DNA from: Paractinoplanes polyasparticus | Lineage (GTDB): Bacteria > Actinomycetota > Actinomycetes > Mycobacteriales > Micromonosporaceae | Assembly (NCBI RefSeq): GCF_019710575.1 | Contig: NZ_JAHWFK010000005.1 | Span: forward strand, 248,001 to 312,000 | DNA: 64,000 nucleotides | Reading direction: 5' to 3' | Shown: in pieces, positions 56,842 through 64,000 of the stretch | Numbering within the stretch: the first letter of the stretch is position 1 | Layout: each line of letters opens with the position of its first letter | Made by a program: the position numbers and the translations under genes | The notes under the pieces: model-generated | What the model was told of the DNA's origin: nothing | Databases searched by the model: none | What the model saw: the letters and a program-made list of their open reading frames with translations, nothing else

Positions 56842-59436
56842 TCAGACCGGGCAGCCCTGGTCGAGCAGGGCCGCGATCCGCGAGCGGTCCGGCAGGTCCT
56901 GCTCGATCGCGTACTCGAGCGCGACCGTCCACAGAGCACGGGCCGCCGCCGGGTCGTCGCATTCGCGGTGGGCCCGGCCGAGCAGGATCCGCAGCCGCAT
57001 CGCGGTGTGCCGGTAGCCCGCCCGCTCCTGATCGTCCAGCGCGGGCAGCCCCTCGGCCAGGGCACGTTCCGGGTGGCCGGCGGTCAGGTGGGCCTCGGCG
57101 ATCGCGGCGTGTCCCCAGTCGTCGCCGGTGAAGCTGCTCGTGCCGCGATCGATGAGGTTGCGCAGCGGCGCCGCCCACAACTCGGCCTCGGCGTGGCGCC
57201 CGGTGCGCGCGCAGACCAGCACCAGGGCGGCCAGCGCGTCGTACAGATCGATCTCACTGCCCGCCTCGACGGCCGCCGCATGGGCCGTGACCAGCAGCGG
57301 CTCGGCCGATGCCGGATCGCCGCTCTCGAGGTGGGTCATGGCCATGCCGACCTCGGCCGTCACGGTGAGCAGGAGGTCGCCGGTGCGGACGCCGAACGCG
57401 TGCGCCAGGTCGTCGAGCCGCAGGGCCTCGGCGTGGTTGCCGCGGATCCGTTCCACCATGGCGAGGTTGCTGACGTTGAGCCCCTCGTTGGCGGTGCTGA
57501 TCGTGCCGTCGGTGCGGGCGTCCTCGAACAGTTCCACGGCCCGGGCGATGTCGCCGGTGCGGATGGAGACGTCGCCCAGGTTGCTCGCGGCCATCCGGGC
57601 CCCTCGCACCTCGCCGGCCCGCAGGTACTGCTCGCGGGCGGCGGCGAACTCGCTGCTCGCGGCGGTCAGCCGGTGCAGGTTGATGTTGGCCATGCCCAGC
57701 GCGTTGTGACAGTAGGCCCGGCCGAGGGCGTTGTCGGCCGCCTCGGCAGCCCGCAGGGCCGCACGGGCGGTGGTCAACTGGGCGACCCCCGAGCCCTGAC
57801 CGAAGAGAAAGACGCTGACCGTGTAGACCAGATGCCAGCTGAACGGCGCCTCGTCGCGGTCGGCCGTGTACGCGATGGCCGCGGCCAGGTTGGCCCATTC
57901 GGTCTCGAGCCAGACAACCGCGTCCCGCGGGTCGTCGAACGTGTGCGGGACGCCGGCCGGGGCCAGCGCGCCGATGTCGTTGATGGAACGGCCGGGCACG
58001 AGGGTCTCGCGGGCCGCGTCGGCGCTGAGCAGGTAGTACGAGAGCAGCCGGTGCAGGGCCTCGCGGCGCACGCTCTCGGATTCCCGGGTGGCCTGCCGGC
58101 GAGCGTAGAGCGACAGCAGGTCGTGGCTGCGGAAACGGTCCGGCGCGTACTCCGACACCAGGTGCGCGGCGACCAGCCCGTCCAGTTCGGGCACGTCGTC
58201 GCCGAGGTCCCGGTCGAGCAGCACCGCGGCCGCCTCCCGGCTGATCTCGGGGCCGGGCACCACGCCGAGCCGGCGGAACAACCGCTGGGTCTCGGCCGGC
58301 AGGGTGCCGTACGAGATGTCGAAGGCGGCGGCGACGGCGCTCTCCGGATCGCCGACCACCTGCAGGCGGCCCAGCAGGTCGGTGCCGCGCAGCTCGCGGA
58401 TCGCGTCGGCCAAGGTGTGCCGGGGCCGCGCGGCGAGCTTGGCGGCGACGATGCGCAGGGCGAGCGGCAGCCGCGCGCACAGGGCGACCAGTTCGGTCGC
58501 CGCCGCGGGATCGGCCTGCACCCGGGCCGCGCCGAGGTGGGTGGTGAGCAGACCCACCGACTCGGTCTCGTCCAGGGTGTCGAGGGTGATCCGGGCCGCG
58601 CCCTCGCGGACGACCAGGCCGGTCAGCGCGTCCCGGCTGGTGATCAGCGCGTGGCAGCCGGGACCGCTGGGCAGCAGCGGGCGGACGTGGGCGGAGTCGA
58701 CGACGTTGTCCAGCACGACCAGGCACCGGCGGTCGGCCAGAACCGAGCGGTAGAGCCCGGTCTGCAGCGGCAGGTCGGCCGGGATCCGTTCGCTGGGGAC
58801 GCCGAGGGACTGCAACAGCAACGGCAACGCCTCGACCGGGCTGATCGTCGGATCGCCGGAGTGCCCGCGCAGGTCGAGATAGAGCTGACCGTCGGGGTAG
58901 CGCTCAGCGATGCGGTGCGCCCAGTGCACGGCGAGGGCGGTCTTGCCCACACCCACGGTGCCGGTGATGACTGTCGCCGTGGCCTGCCCGGACGCAGCGT
59001 GCAGGGCGTCGAGGGCCTCGCGGCGGCCCGAAAACCCGACGACGTCCGACGGCAGCTGCCGGGGAATCCACTCGCGCTGCTCCGTCGGCGAAAGCGAAGC
59101 CGGCGGAAGCGAAGCCGGACGAGGGGGCGGCGCGGCCACAGCGTCCAGGCGCTCAGCCAGGGCCCGCCACGCCTGCTCCCACCGCAGGGCTTCCGACCGG
59201 TCGGCCCCGCAGGCCAGCACGATCGCGCGCACGATCTCGAGCGACGGCAGGCGGCGGCGCTGCACGCTGAACGCGTCGGACAGCGTGCTGGTGGCCACCC
59301 CGGTGCGCCGGCGCAGGGTCTCGAGCGAGGGGTTGCCGGCCCACACCTTGATGTCGCGCAACGCCCGGACGAACCCGGCGAGATCCGTCGTCCCGGCGGG
59401 CACGGGAAAGCCCCGCTCCTGTCCGGTCGTCGCCAT
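56842..59436 (-). CDS. STAND (NB-ARC) regulator with N-terminal HTH and TPR array
   Basis: An 864-residue regulator. Residues 18-100 form an XRE-like helix-turn-helix (FVRALRDIKVWAGNPSLETLRRRTGVATSTLSDAF), similar to that of the regulator at 33712. NB-ARC: Walker A GTVGVGKT (159-166), Walker B CLVVLDNVVDS, then ARLPLALRIVAAKLA. A winged-helix segment reaches about 470, followed by TPR repeats (ALGRAYCHNALGMANINLH, GARMAASNLGDVSIRTG and others) to the end. Three STAND regulators in one window is notable. ATG 59436 has CGGAGG upstream. A 13-bp repeat lies in its promoter region. Targets are unknown. Confidence 0.9.
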   Translation of the reverse strand: MATTGQERGFPVPAGTTDLAGFVRALRDIKVWAGNPSLETLRRRTGVATSTLSDAFSVQRRRLPSLEIVRAIVLACGADRSEALRWEQAWRALAERLDAVAAPPPRPASLPPASLSPTEQREWIPRQLPSDVVGFSGRREALDALHAASGQATATVITGTVGVGKTALAVHWAHRIAERYPDGQLYLDLRGHSGDPTISPVEALPLLLQSLGVPSERIPADLPLQTGLYRSVLADRRCLVVLDNVVDSAHVRPLLPSGPGCHALITSRDALTGLVVREGAARITLDTLDETESVGLLTTHLGAARVQADPAAATELVALCARLPLALRIVAAKLAARPRHTLADAIRELRGTDLLGRLQVVGDPESAVAAAFDISYGTLPAETQRLFRRLGVVPGPEISREAAAVLLDRDLGDDVPELDGLVAAHLVSEYAPDRFRSHDLLSLYARRQATRESESVRREALHRLLSYYLLSADAARETLVPGRSINDIGALAPAGVPHTFDDPRDAVVWLETEWANLAAAIAYTADRDEAPFSWHLVYTVSVFLFGQGSGVAQLTTARAALRAAEAADNALGRAYCHNALGMANINLHRLTAASSEFAAAREQYLRAGEVRGARMAASNLGDVSIRTGDIARAVELFEDARTDGTISTANEGLNVSNLAMVERIRGNHAEALRLDDLAHAFGVRTGDLLLTVTAEVGMAMTHLESGDPASAEPLLVTAHAAAVEAGSEIDLYDALAALVLVCARTGRHAEAELWAAPLRNLIDRGTSSFTGDDWGHAAIAEAHLTAGHPERALAEGLPALDDQERAGYRHTAMRLRILLGRAHRECDDPAAARALWTVALEYAIEQDLPDRSRIAALLDQGCPV

Positions 59437-59469
59437 GAGACCTCCGTTGGTCTGCCGAGCGCCCAGTGT

Positions 59470-59521
59470 GGGCACCCCGTCCGGGCACCCCGTCCGGGCA
59501 CCCCGTCCGGGCACCCCGTCC
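59470..59521. repeat. Four exact 13-bp repeats upstream of the STAND regulator
   Basis: GGGCACCCCGTCC four times without gaps (59470, 59483, 59496, 59509). The array starts 34 bases before the ATG of the minus-strand regulator, within its probable leader or promoter. Between it and the metallopeptidase-like gene nothing else is seen. Confidence 0.85.
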
Positions 59522-59715
59522 GGATCCGGCCGGAACCGTCCGGGCGGCTGGCCGGACTCCCCTCCGGACGGCTCTGATGATCTCACCAGGACGCGAGCCC
59601 GGCGCCTGCCGGACATCGGACAGGGAGACTTTGATGACGCCAGGAAACGTCCGTGGCCAGACAGCGCGACGGCGGTCGTCGACCGCTACGCCGCCGGGGC
59701 CATCCGGAGAAACAC

Positions 59716-60513
59716 GTGTCTGAGCTGGCCATGATGGGCGGCTTCGGTTTCGAGGTCAGCTTCAGCCCGGACGGCGAAACGCAGGCGGAGGCGCTGGCGG
59801 GGCGCATGCGGCAGGCCGCGGCCTGGATCGACCAGCAGGTCGGCCTGCCCTGGGCGCCGTCGTTGTTCGTCGTCGGGCCGGAGGACTGGCCGCGGGTCTC
59901 GATGGGCGTGCCGTACGGCATTCCGCACGTCGGTGACGACCGGATCGTCGCCGGGCTGGACGGGGGCCCGTTGTGGGAGGCGCTGCTGAGCCGGTGCGCC
60001 CCGCACGTTCCGGCTGGGGCCTGGGAGCGGCTGACCGACGTCTACGGCGACCCGCCGGACCTGCGCCCGTTCGTCGACCTGCTCGTGGTGCACGAGCTGG
60101 GCCACGTGACGCACGGCGAGTCGTGGGCGGGCGAGCCGGCCGGTCTCTGGCTCGACGAGCTCGCCTCGAACGTGATCCTGCACGGCTACGTCGAACAGGT
60201 CGAGCCTTGGTGGATGCCCAGCCTGGAGACCCTGTTCGACGTCGTCCGGGACACGCCGCGCCGGCTGTGGCCGGTGCGTGACCTGGACCGGATGGCCGAC
60301 ACGCTGGACGGCGACTGGACCAACTATCTGTGGTTCGAGTTCGGCCTCCAGCAGCTGGCCCGCCGGCTCTGGCACTCGGCCGGGAGCAAGGCGGTGCAGG
60401 GGCTCGTCGAGCTGCTGCGAGGTCCCGTCCGATGCCAGGAGGAGGTGCTGGGCACGATCGCCACGTACGACGCCGACGTCGCGCTGGCCCTGCGACGCTG
60501 GGCCCGCGCCTGA
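59716..60513 (+). CDS. HELGH zinc metallopeptidase-like protein
   Basis: A 265-residue protein of unrecognised family with a zincin signature: HELGH (126-130), followed 18 residues later by E148 in WLDELASN, the gluzincin spacing. Other parts are helical. It has no signal peptide or membrane segment and therefore acts in the cytoplasm if active. GTG 59716 is preferred because GGAGA stands 5 bases upstream; ATG 59653 would add 21 basic residues without support. It is divergent from the STAND regulator gene, which may control it. Confidence 0.75.
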   Translation: MSELAMMGGFGFEVSFSPDGETQAEALAGRMRQAAAWIDQQVGLPWAPSLFVVGPEDWPRVSMGVPYGIPHVGDDRIVAGLDGGPLWEALLSRCAPHVPAGAWERLTDVYGDPPDLRPFVDLLVVHELGHVTHGESWAGEPAGLWLDELASNVILHGYVEQVEPWWMPSLETLFDVVRDTPRRLWPVRDLDRMADTLDGDWTNYLWFEFGLQQLARRLWHSAGSKAVQGLVELLRGPVRCQEEVLGTIATYDADVALALRRWARA

Positions 60514-60543
60514 GCACCGGCTCACCAGCACCGCCGGCATCGA

Positions 60544-60582
60544 CCGGGCGGTGACCTCTCGGTCCGGGAGGTCACCGCCCGG
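60544..60582. terminator. Bidirectional terminator hairpin
   Basis: Perfect 15-bp arms (60544-60558 and 60568-60582) with a 9-base loop between the convergent metallopeptidase-like and surface-protein genes. Confidence 0.8.
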
Positions 60583-60586
60583 GTCG

Positions 60587-62131
60587 TCAGGCCTCGAAGC
60601 GGGTGCGGCGGCGCCGCGCCAGGACGAAGCCGAGGACGCCGCCGGCCACCAGGACCGCGCCGGCCCCGCCGACGAAGGCGGTCTGCGTCCCGGTGATCGC
60701 CAGGCTGCCGCCGCCTTGACCGCCGCTGCCCTCGCCGGCCGCGCCGGGGACCTCGTTGATCACGATCGCCGCGGTGTCGTTCTTCTTGTTGATGTCGCGC
60801 GAGAACCGCTCGCACTCGCACGGCGGGTTGACCTCGACGAGGCCCTTGCCGTTGGTGATGTCGCCGGTGAGCTCGACGCCGAACTTCCACAGCACCGTCG
60901 TCTTGGCCGGGAACAGCGGGGAGCTGTAGCAGACGTACTGCAGCGCCTTGGGGTTCGTCTTGACGCTGTCGTCCTCGGCCTTGGAGCAGCCCTCGGGAAC
61001 GGTGACGACCTTGGTCTTGGCCGGGATGGTGACGATGACCGTCGCGGCGGCCGAGCCGGACCGGCTGGCGTCCACGGTGGCCGGGCCGTTGTTGCGGGCG
61101 CCGACCGGCAGGGTCAGGGTGTCGCCCTCGGCCCCCTTGGCGGCGGCGCCGACCGCGGCGAAGTCGGTGCCCAGCTTGCCGAGCACCTTGATCTCGATGT
61201 TCTGCCAGTTGTTGTCGGGGTCGGTGTCGGTCTGGGCCGCGCGGGCGGTCGCCTGCGAGGTCAGACCCAGCTTGCCGCCCTTGCCCGGGGCGCCGGGTCC
61301 GTCGTAACCGGCCTTCTCCAGGTACTCGAGGTAGTCCCGGTAGTCGTCGCCGGTCAGCCACTGGAACTCGCCGTACGCGCCACCCGGCGCGGCCGTGCCG
61401 GGCCGCACCTTGTACGGAAGGCTGGTCTGGTAGGTCGCGCCCGGCTGCAGGTCCTGGCCGAAGGTGCAGGCGTTGACCTGGCCGTCGCCGTACCAGCAGT
61501 TCGAGAACTGCTTGGCCGAGGCGAACGCGTAGTCGGTGTGGAAGACGATCGCCGCGCCCTTCACGACCTCTTTGCTGTTGTTGCGCACCTGGAGCTTGGC
61601 GTCGAAGCCGGCGCCGACCTTGACGCTGAGCTTCGAGTCCGGGCCGGCCGCCAGGTCGACGCCGGACGCGACGGTCACGTCGGCCGTGGTGGTGACCGGG
61701 TCCACGCCGTCGGCGCGGAAGGTGGTGGTGATCTTGCCGGTCTTGCCGAGGGCGGCCGCGGGCGCGGCGAGCTCGGCCTGGTAGTAGCCGACTGCCCCGT
61801 CCGGCCCGAGGTCGAACTCGTACGGCAGGGAACAGGTGAGCTTCGTGGCGCCGACGGCCTCGCAGTCGTCGAACTCCTCGACCTTGAACGCGACGCCGGG
61901 CAGGTCGCCCGAGAGCTCGAACGTCATCGCGGTGTTGTGGAGCACCGTCGCCTGGTTCGCGAACATGATCGGCGCGACCTGGATGCTCGCCCCGGCCGCG
62001 ACGGTGACGTCGGGCAGGACAACATCGATGGTGGGCGCGGCGGCCTGGGCGGGCGCCGCGAAGGCGAAAGCCGCGGTTGCGGCGGCGGCCACAGCGCCGA
62101 AGAACAGGCGCCGGCCGAGAGAGCGGTACAT
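60587..62131 (-). CDS. Cell-wall-anchored surface protein with LAxTG sorting signal
   Basis: A 514-residue surface protein: signal peptide 1-31 (ending AQAAA), beta-rich body with several DUF11-like or Ig-like modules (for example NATVLHNTAMTF, VGARNNGPATV) and paired cysteines, a Gly/Ser linker (GEGSGGQGGG), then the sorting signal LAITG, a hydrophobic helix and a basic tail RRRRTRF. LAxTG is the motif cleaved by class E sortases. No sortase gene is in the window, so it relies on one elsewhere. ATG 62131 has GGGAGG upstream. Function: unknown, perhaps adhesion or aerial structure. Confidence 0.85.
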   Translation of the reverse strand: MYRSLGRRLFFGAVAAAATAAFAFAAPAQAAAPTIDVVLPDVTVAAGASIQVAPIMFANQATVLHNTAMTFELSGDLPGVAFKVEEFDDCEAVGATKLTCSLPYEFDLGPDGAVGYYQAELAAPAAALGKTGKITTTFRADGVDPVTTTADVTVASGVDLAAGPDSKLSVKVGAGFDAKLQVRNNSKEVVKGAAIVFHTDYAFASAKQFSNCWYGDGQVNACTFGQDLQPGATYQTSLPYKVRPGTAAPGGAYGEFQWLTGDDYRDYLEYLEKAGYDGPGAPGKGGKLGLTSQATARAAQTDTDPDNNWQNIEIKVLGKLGTDFAAVGAAAKGAEGDTLTLPVGARNNGPATVDASRSGSAAATVIVTIPAKTKVVTVPEGCSKAEDDSVKTNPKALQYVCYSSPLFPAKTTVLWKFGVELTGDITNGKGLVEVNPPCECERFSRDINKKNDTAAIVINEVPGAAGEGSGGQGGGSLAITGTQTAFVGGAGAVLVAGGVLGFVLARRRRTRFEA

Positions 62132-62210
62132 GAAGGGGGCCTCCCGTGAAAATGCTTCGCTTTGGAGCCGACGCAGCATAGGCCGAACTCGATCTTCGCG
62201 CTGCCCCGCC

Positions 62211-62216
62211 CATACT
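62211..62216 (+). promoter_or_regulatory. Putative -10 box (CATACT) of a leaderless gene
   Basis: CATACT lies 6 nt before the GTG at 62223, without a ribosome-binding site. It is weaker than the other boxes of this type; TACTCT (62213-62218), 4 nt before the start, is an alternative. Confidence 0.35.
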
Positions 62217-62222
62217 CTGCGG

Positions 62223-62801
62223 GTGGACTACTTCTTCTACGGGCGCGACCGGAGCGACACCGGGCAGCTGCGGCAGCGGATCCTCGAGGAGCACTGGACG
62301 TTCATGGACCGGTTCGCCGACGAGATGATCGCGCGCGGACCGACGCTCACCGACGACCTCGAGGACGCGACCGGCAGCGTGCACATCGCCGATCTGCCCG
62401 ACGCTGAGACCGTGCGGGAGTTCGCGTTCGAGGAGCCCAACTACCGCGCCGGGGTCTACCGCCACGTGCTGGTCCGGCGGTTCGTCGACCTGCTGGGACG
62501 GACGATGTGGGACTACCCCGGCCGCCGCGACGGGAGCGGGCGGCACCATCTGATCCTCGCGCACGCCCGGCCGCTGATGGACTGGCCCGGAGCCGACCGG
62601 ACCGAGCCCGTCCTCGACCGCGAACGGCTCGTCGCCTTCGGACGACTGCTCTCCGACAACGGCGAGGACTGGGAGGGTACGGCCGTGATCGGAGAGTTTC
62701 CGGCGCCGGAGGCCGTCAGGGACCTGTTCGCCGCCACCGGCGCCTACGACCGGATCGAGATCCACCCGTGGACGTTCGGCGGCCGCCGCAACCAGGACTG
62801 A
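62223..62801 (+). CDS. Double YCII-like domain protein
   Basis: A 192-residue protein. The first half (about 1-88) is a YCII fold (VDYFFYGRDR, GPTLTDD, GSVHIADLPDAETVREFAFEEP, YRHVLVRRF). The second half (about 105-190) repeats its layout with LILAHARPL, GEFPAPEAVRDLFAATGAYD and IHPWTFGG. A fusion or duplication of the ferredoxin-like domain would give a built-in dimer. Reaction unknown. GTG 62223 gives a start at the first strand. It is divergent from the surface protein gene. Confidence 0.8.
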   Translation: MDYFFYGRDRSDTGQLRQRILEEHWTFMDRFADEMIARGPTLTDDLEDATGSVHIADLPDAETVREFAFEEPNYRAGVYRHVLVRRFVDLLGRTMWDYPGRRDGSGRHHLILAHARPLMDWPGADRTEPVLDRERLVAFGRLLSDNGEDWEGTAVIGEFPAPEAVRDLFAATGAYDRIEIHPWTFGGRRNQD

Positions 62802-62930
62802 CGCCGCCACCCCGCGGACCGCTTACCCGGCTCCGGCCGAACGCGAAGGACACGATCCGATACCAAGTAACAAAGTGATCATCGTGAATGGTTAGGGTCT
62901 CGCCAACGGTGGCCAGTCGTCACCGGGTTT

Positions 62931-62973
62931 GTCCGTACCCACAGGACACGGCTTTGGTCCGTACCCATAGGAC
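62931..62973 (+). repeat. Two 17-bp direct repeats upstream of the solute-binding protein gene
   Basis: GTCCGTACCCAYAGGAC at 62931-62947 and 62957-62973, period 26. Each copy has short inverted ends (GTCC...GGAC). They lie 13-55 bases before the ATG and may be operators or leader hairpins. Confidence 0.65.
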
Positions 62974-62985
62974 GAGGTGGACAGG

Positions 62986-64000
62986 ATGCGTGCATCAGGA
63001 AGGCTCCGGGCGGTCATCGCCGCCGGCGCCATCGCGGCGCTGACGATCGGCGCGGCCGGCTGTGCGGAAAGTGACCGCGACGGCGGCGGGGACGGCGGCA
63101 CGTCCGCCGCCGGTGGCACCTTCATCTTCGCGGGAGCCGGGGACCCGAAGAACTTCGACCCGATCTTCAACGACGACGGTGAGTCGTTCCGGCCGATCCG
63201 GCAGATGTACGACACCCTCATCACCCACAAGCCCGGCACCGCCGAGCTGGTCGGCGGTCTGGCCGAGAGCTGGGAGAACGACCCGACCGGCAAGGTCTGG
63301 ACGTTCAAGCTGCGCCAGGGGGTCAAGTTCCACGACGGCACCGCGCTGGACGCCGCGGCCGTCTGCGCGAACTTCGACCGCTGGTACAACATGAAGGGCG
63401 AGGCCGCCCAGTCCCAGATGATCTATTACACCGACATCTTCGGCGGCTTCGCCGGGAGCCCGGACGCCCTGTACGACAACTGCAAGGCGCAGGACGCCGG
63501 CACCGCGGTCGTGACGATGAAGCGGTACAAGGGCGCGTTCCCGGGCGCGTTCACGCTCACCGCGTTCTCCATCGCCAGCCCCGAGGCGATGAAGAAGCAC
63601 GGCTCCGACACGGTGACGCAGAACGGCGACTCGTTCTCGTACAGCGCGTTCGCCAACGAGCACCCGACCGGCACCGGCGCGTTCACGTTCGGCGGCTGGA
63701 ACAAGGCCACCGGCGAGATCACGCTGAACAAGAACCCCGACTACTGGGGCGACAAGGCCAAGGTCGACAAGATGATCATCAAGATCATCAAGGATGAGAA
63801 CACCAGGAAGCAGGAGCTACGCGCGGGCACGGTGCAGGCGATCGACTTCCCGGCCCCGGCCGACCGCAAGGCGCTGGCCGGCGAGGGTTACAAGGTGCTC
63901 GACCGGCCCGCCTTCAACATCCTCTACCTGGGCATCAACCAGAAGAACCCGAAGCTCAAGGACCTGCGCGTACGCCAGGCGATCGCGTACGCCCTGAACC
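62986..64000 (+). CDS. ABC solute-binding lipoprotein, family 5 (oligopeptide/nickel type), partial
   Basis: 338 codons are visible and the gene continues past the window end. ATG 62986 follows ACAGG and GAGG sequences. The signal peptide ends with lipobox GAAGC (Cys26). Family 5 marks follow: FDPIFNDDG, MYDTLITHKPG, LAESWENDPTGKVWTFKLRQGVKFHDGT, EHPTGTGAFTFGGW, LNKNPDYWGDKAKVD, LGINQKNPKLKDLRVRQAIAYAL. About 540 residues are expected in full. It captures peptides, nickel or opines for an ABC importer whose permease genes are presumably downstream. Confidence 0.93.
   Translation, partial: MRASGRLRAVIAAGAIAALTIGAAGCAESDRDGGGDGGTSAAGGTFIFAGAGDPKNFDPIFNDDGESFRPIRQMYDTLITHKPGTAELVGGLAESWENDPTGKVWTFKLRQGVKFHDGTALDAAAVCANFDRWYNMKGEAAQSQMIYYTDIFGGFAGSPDALYDNCKAQDAGTAVVTMKRYKGAFPGAFTLTAFSIASPEAMKKHGSDTVTQNGDSFSYSAFANEHPTGTGAFTFGGWNKATGEITLNKNPDYWGDKAKVDKMIIKIIKDENTRKQELRAGTVQAIDFPAPADRKALAGEGYKVLDRPAFNILYLGINQKNPKLKDLRVRQAIAYALN

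Noticed and set aside
59470..59521. Possible CRISPR or origin iterons at the 13-bp repeats
   Set aside because: No spacers and no replication gene nearby; more likely simple slippage.

Overview
The window is very GC-rich, densely coded DNA with many GTG and a few TTG starts and many 4-base stop/start overlaps. Its gene content (AftD-type arabinosyltransferase, DUF2613, DUF3068, a SARP/NB-ARC regulator and other STAND regulators, PASTA-less Ser/Thr kinases, an LAxTG surface protein) points to an actinobacterium. Micromonosporaceae (Actinoplanes-like) is my best guess, from general character rather than from any marker gene. No rRNA, tRNA, CRISPR array, transposase or phage gene was seen.

Layout. 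1-10.3 kb: housekeeping and accessory singletons, namely an AraC fragment cut by the window edge, a tiny secreted peptide, YCII and ThuA proteins, a HAD phosphatase, a beta-helical membrane protein, an HNH-like protein, a complete GGDEF-EAL protein, a serine hydrolase and a secreted beta-helix protein. 10.3-13.1 kb: a PhyH-type dioxygenase next to a SARP regulator, with a textbook SARP heptamer array between them. 13.4-17.7 kb: a CE7 esterase, an EcsC-like protein, and a nucleobase permease translationally coupled to a DUF1989 protein. 17.7-22.8 kb: a Ser/Thr kinase, a MerR regulator and a secreted repeat protein, separated by unusually long gene-poor stretches that hold tandem repeats and a decayed PRC-barrel gene. 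22.9-28.4 kb: a proline-rich membrane-anchored protein, a LuxR regulator with a degenerate receiver, a small secreted protein, a GH16 glucanase with CBM6 and a CebR-like operator, and a BASS transporter. 28.4-33.7 kb: a two-component system divergent from a lipoprotein / adaptor / ABC ATPase / permease operon whose adaptor is frameshifted. 33.7-39 kb: a STAND-TPR regulator, a decayed animal-type haem peroxidase and a second Ser/Thr kinase.

39-56.8 kb is the core of the window: a cell-envelope glycan cluster. It holds DUF3068, a methyltransferase, AftD, a VWA/solute-binding protein, a GT4 glycosyltransferase, DUF2613, two large membrane proteins, an FkbM methyltransferase, a nucleotide-sugar dehydrogenase, a GT2 glycosyltransferase, an SDR epimerase and a flippase. 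The genes lie in tightly overlapping divergent and convergent operons and resemble the mycobacterial Rv0224c-Rv0227c / Rv0236c-Rv0236A set. Several promoters in the cluster carry a GTGAC-N6-GTAAC-like direct repeat that may mark one shared OmpR-family regulator (MtrA is the obvious candidate).

56.8-64 kb: a third STAND regulator, a HELGH metallopeptidase-like protein, a cell-wall-anchored (LAxTG) protein, a double YCII protein, and the start of an oligopeptide/nickel-type solute-binding lipoprotein cut by the window end.

Two features recur across the window. At least five genes have a TAnnnT-like -10 box exactly 6 nt before the start codon (leaderless genes). Several genes carry tandem duplications of their own 3' end, including the stop region.
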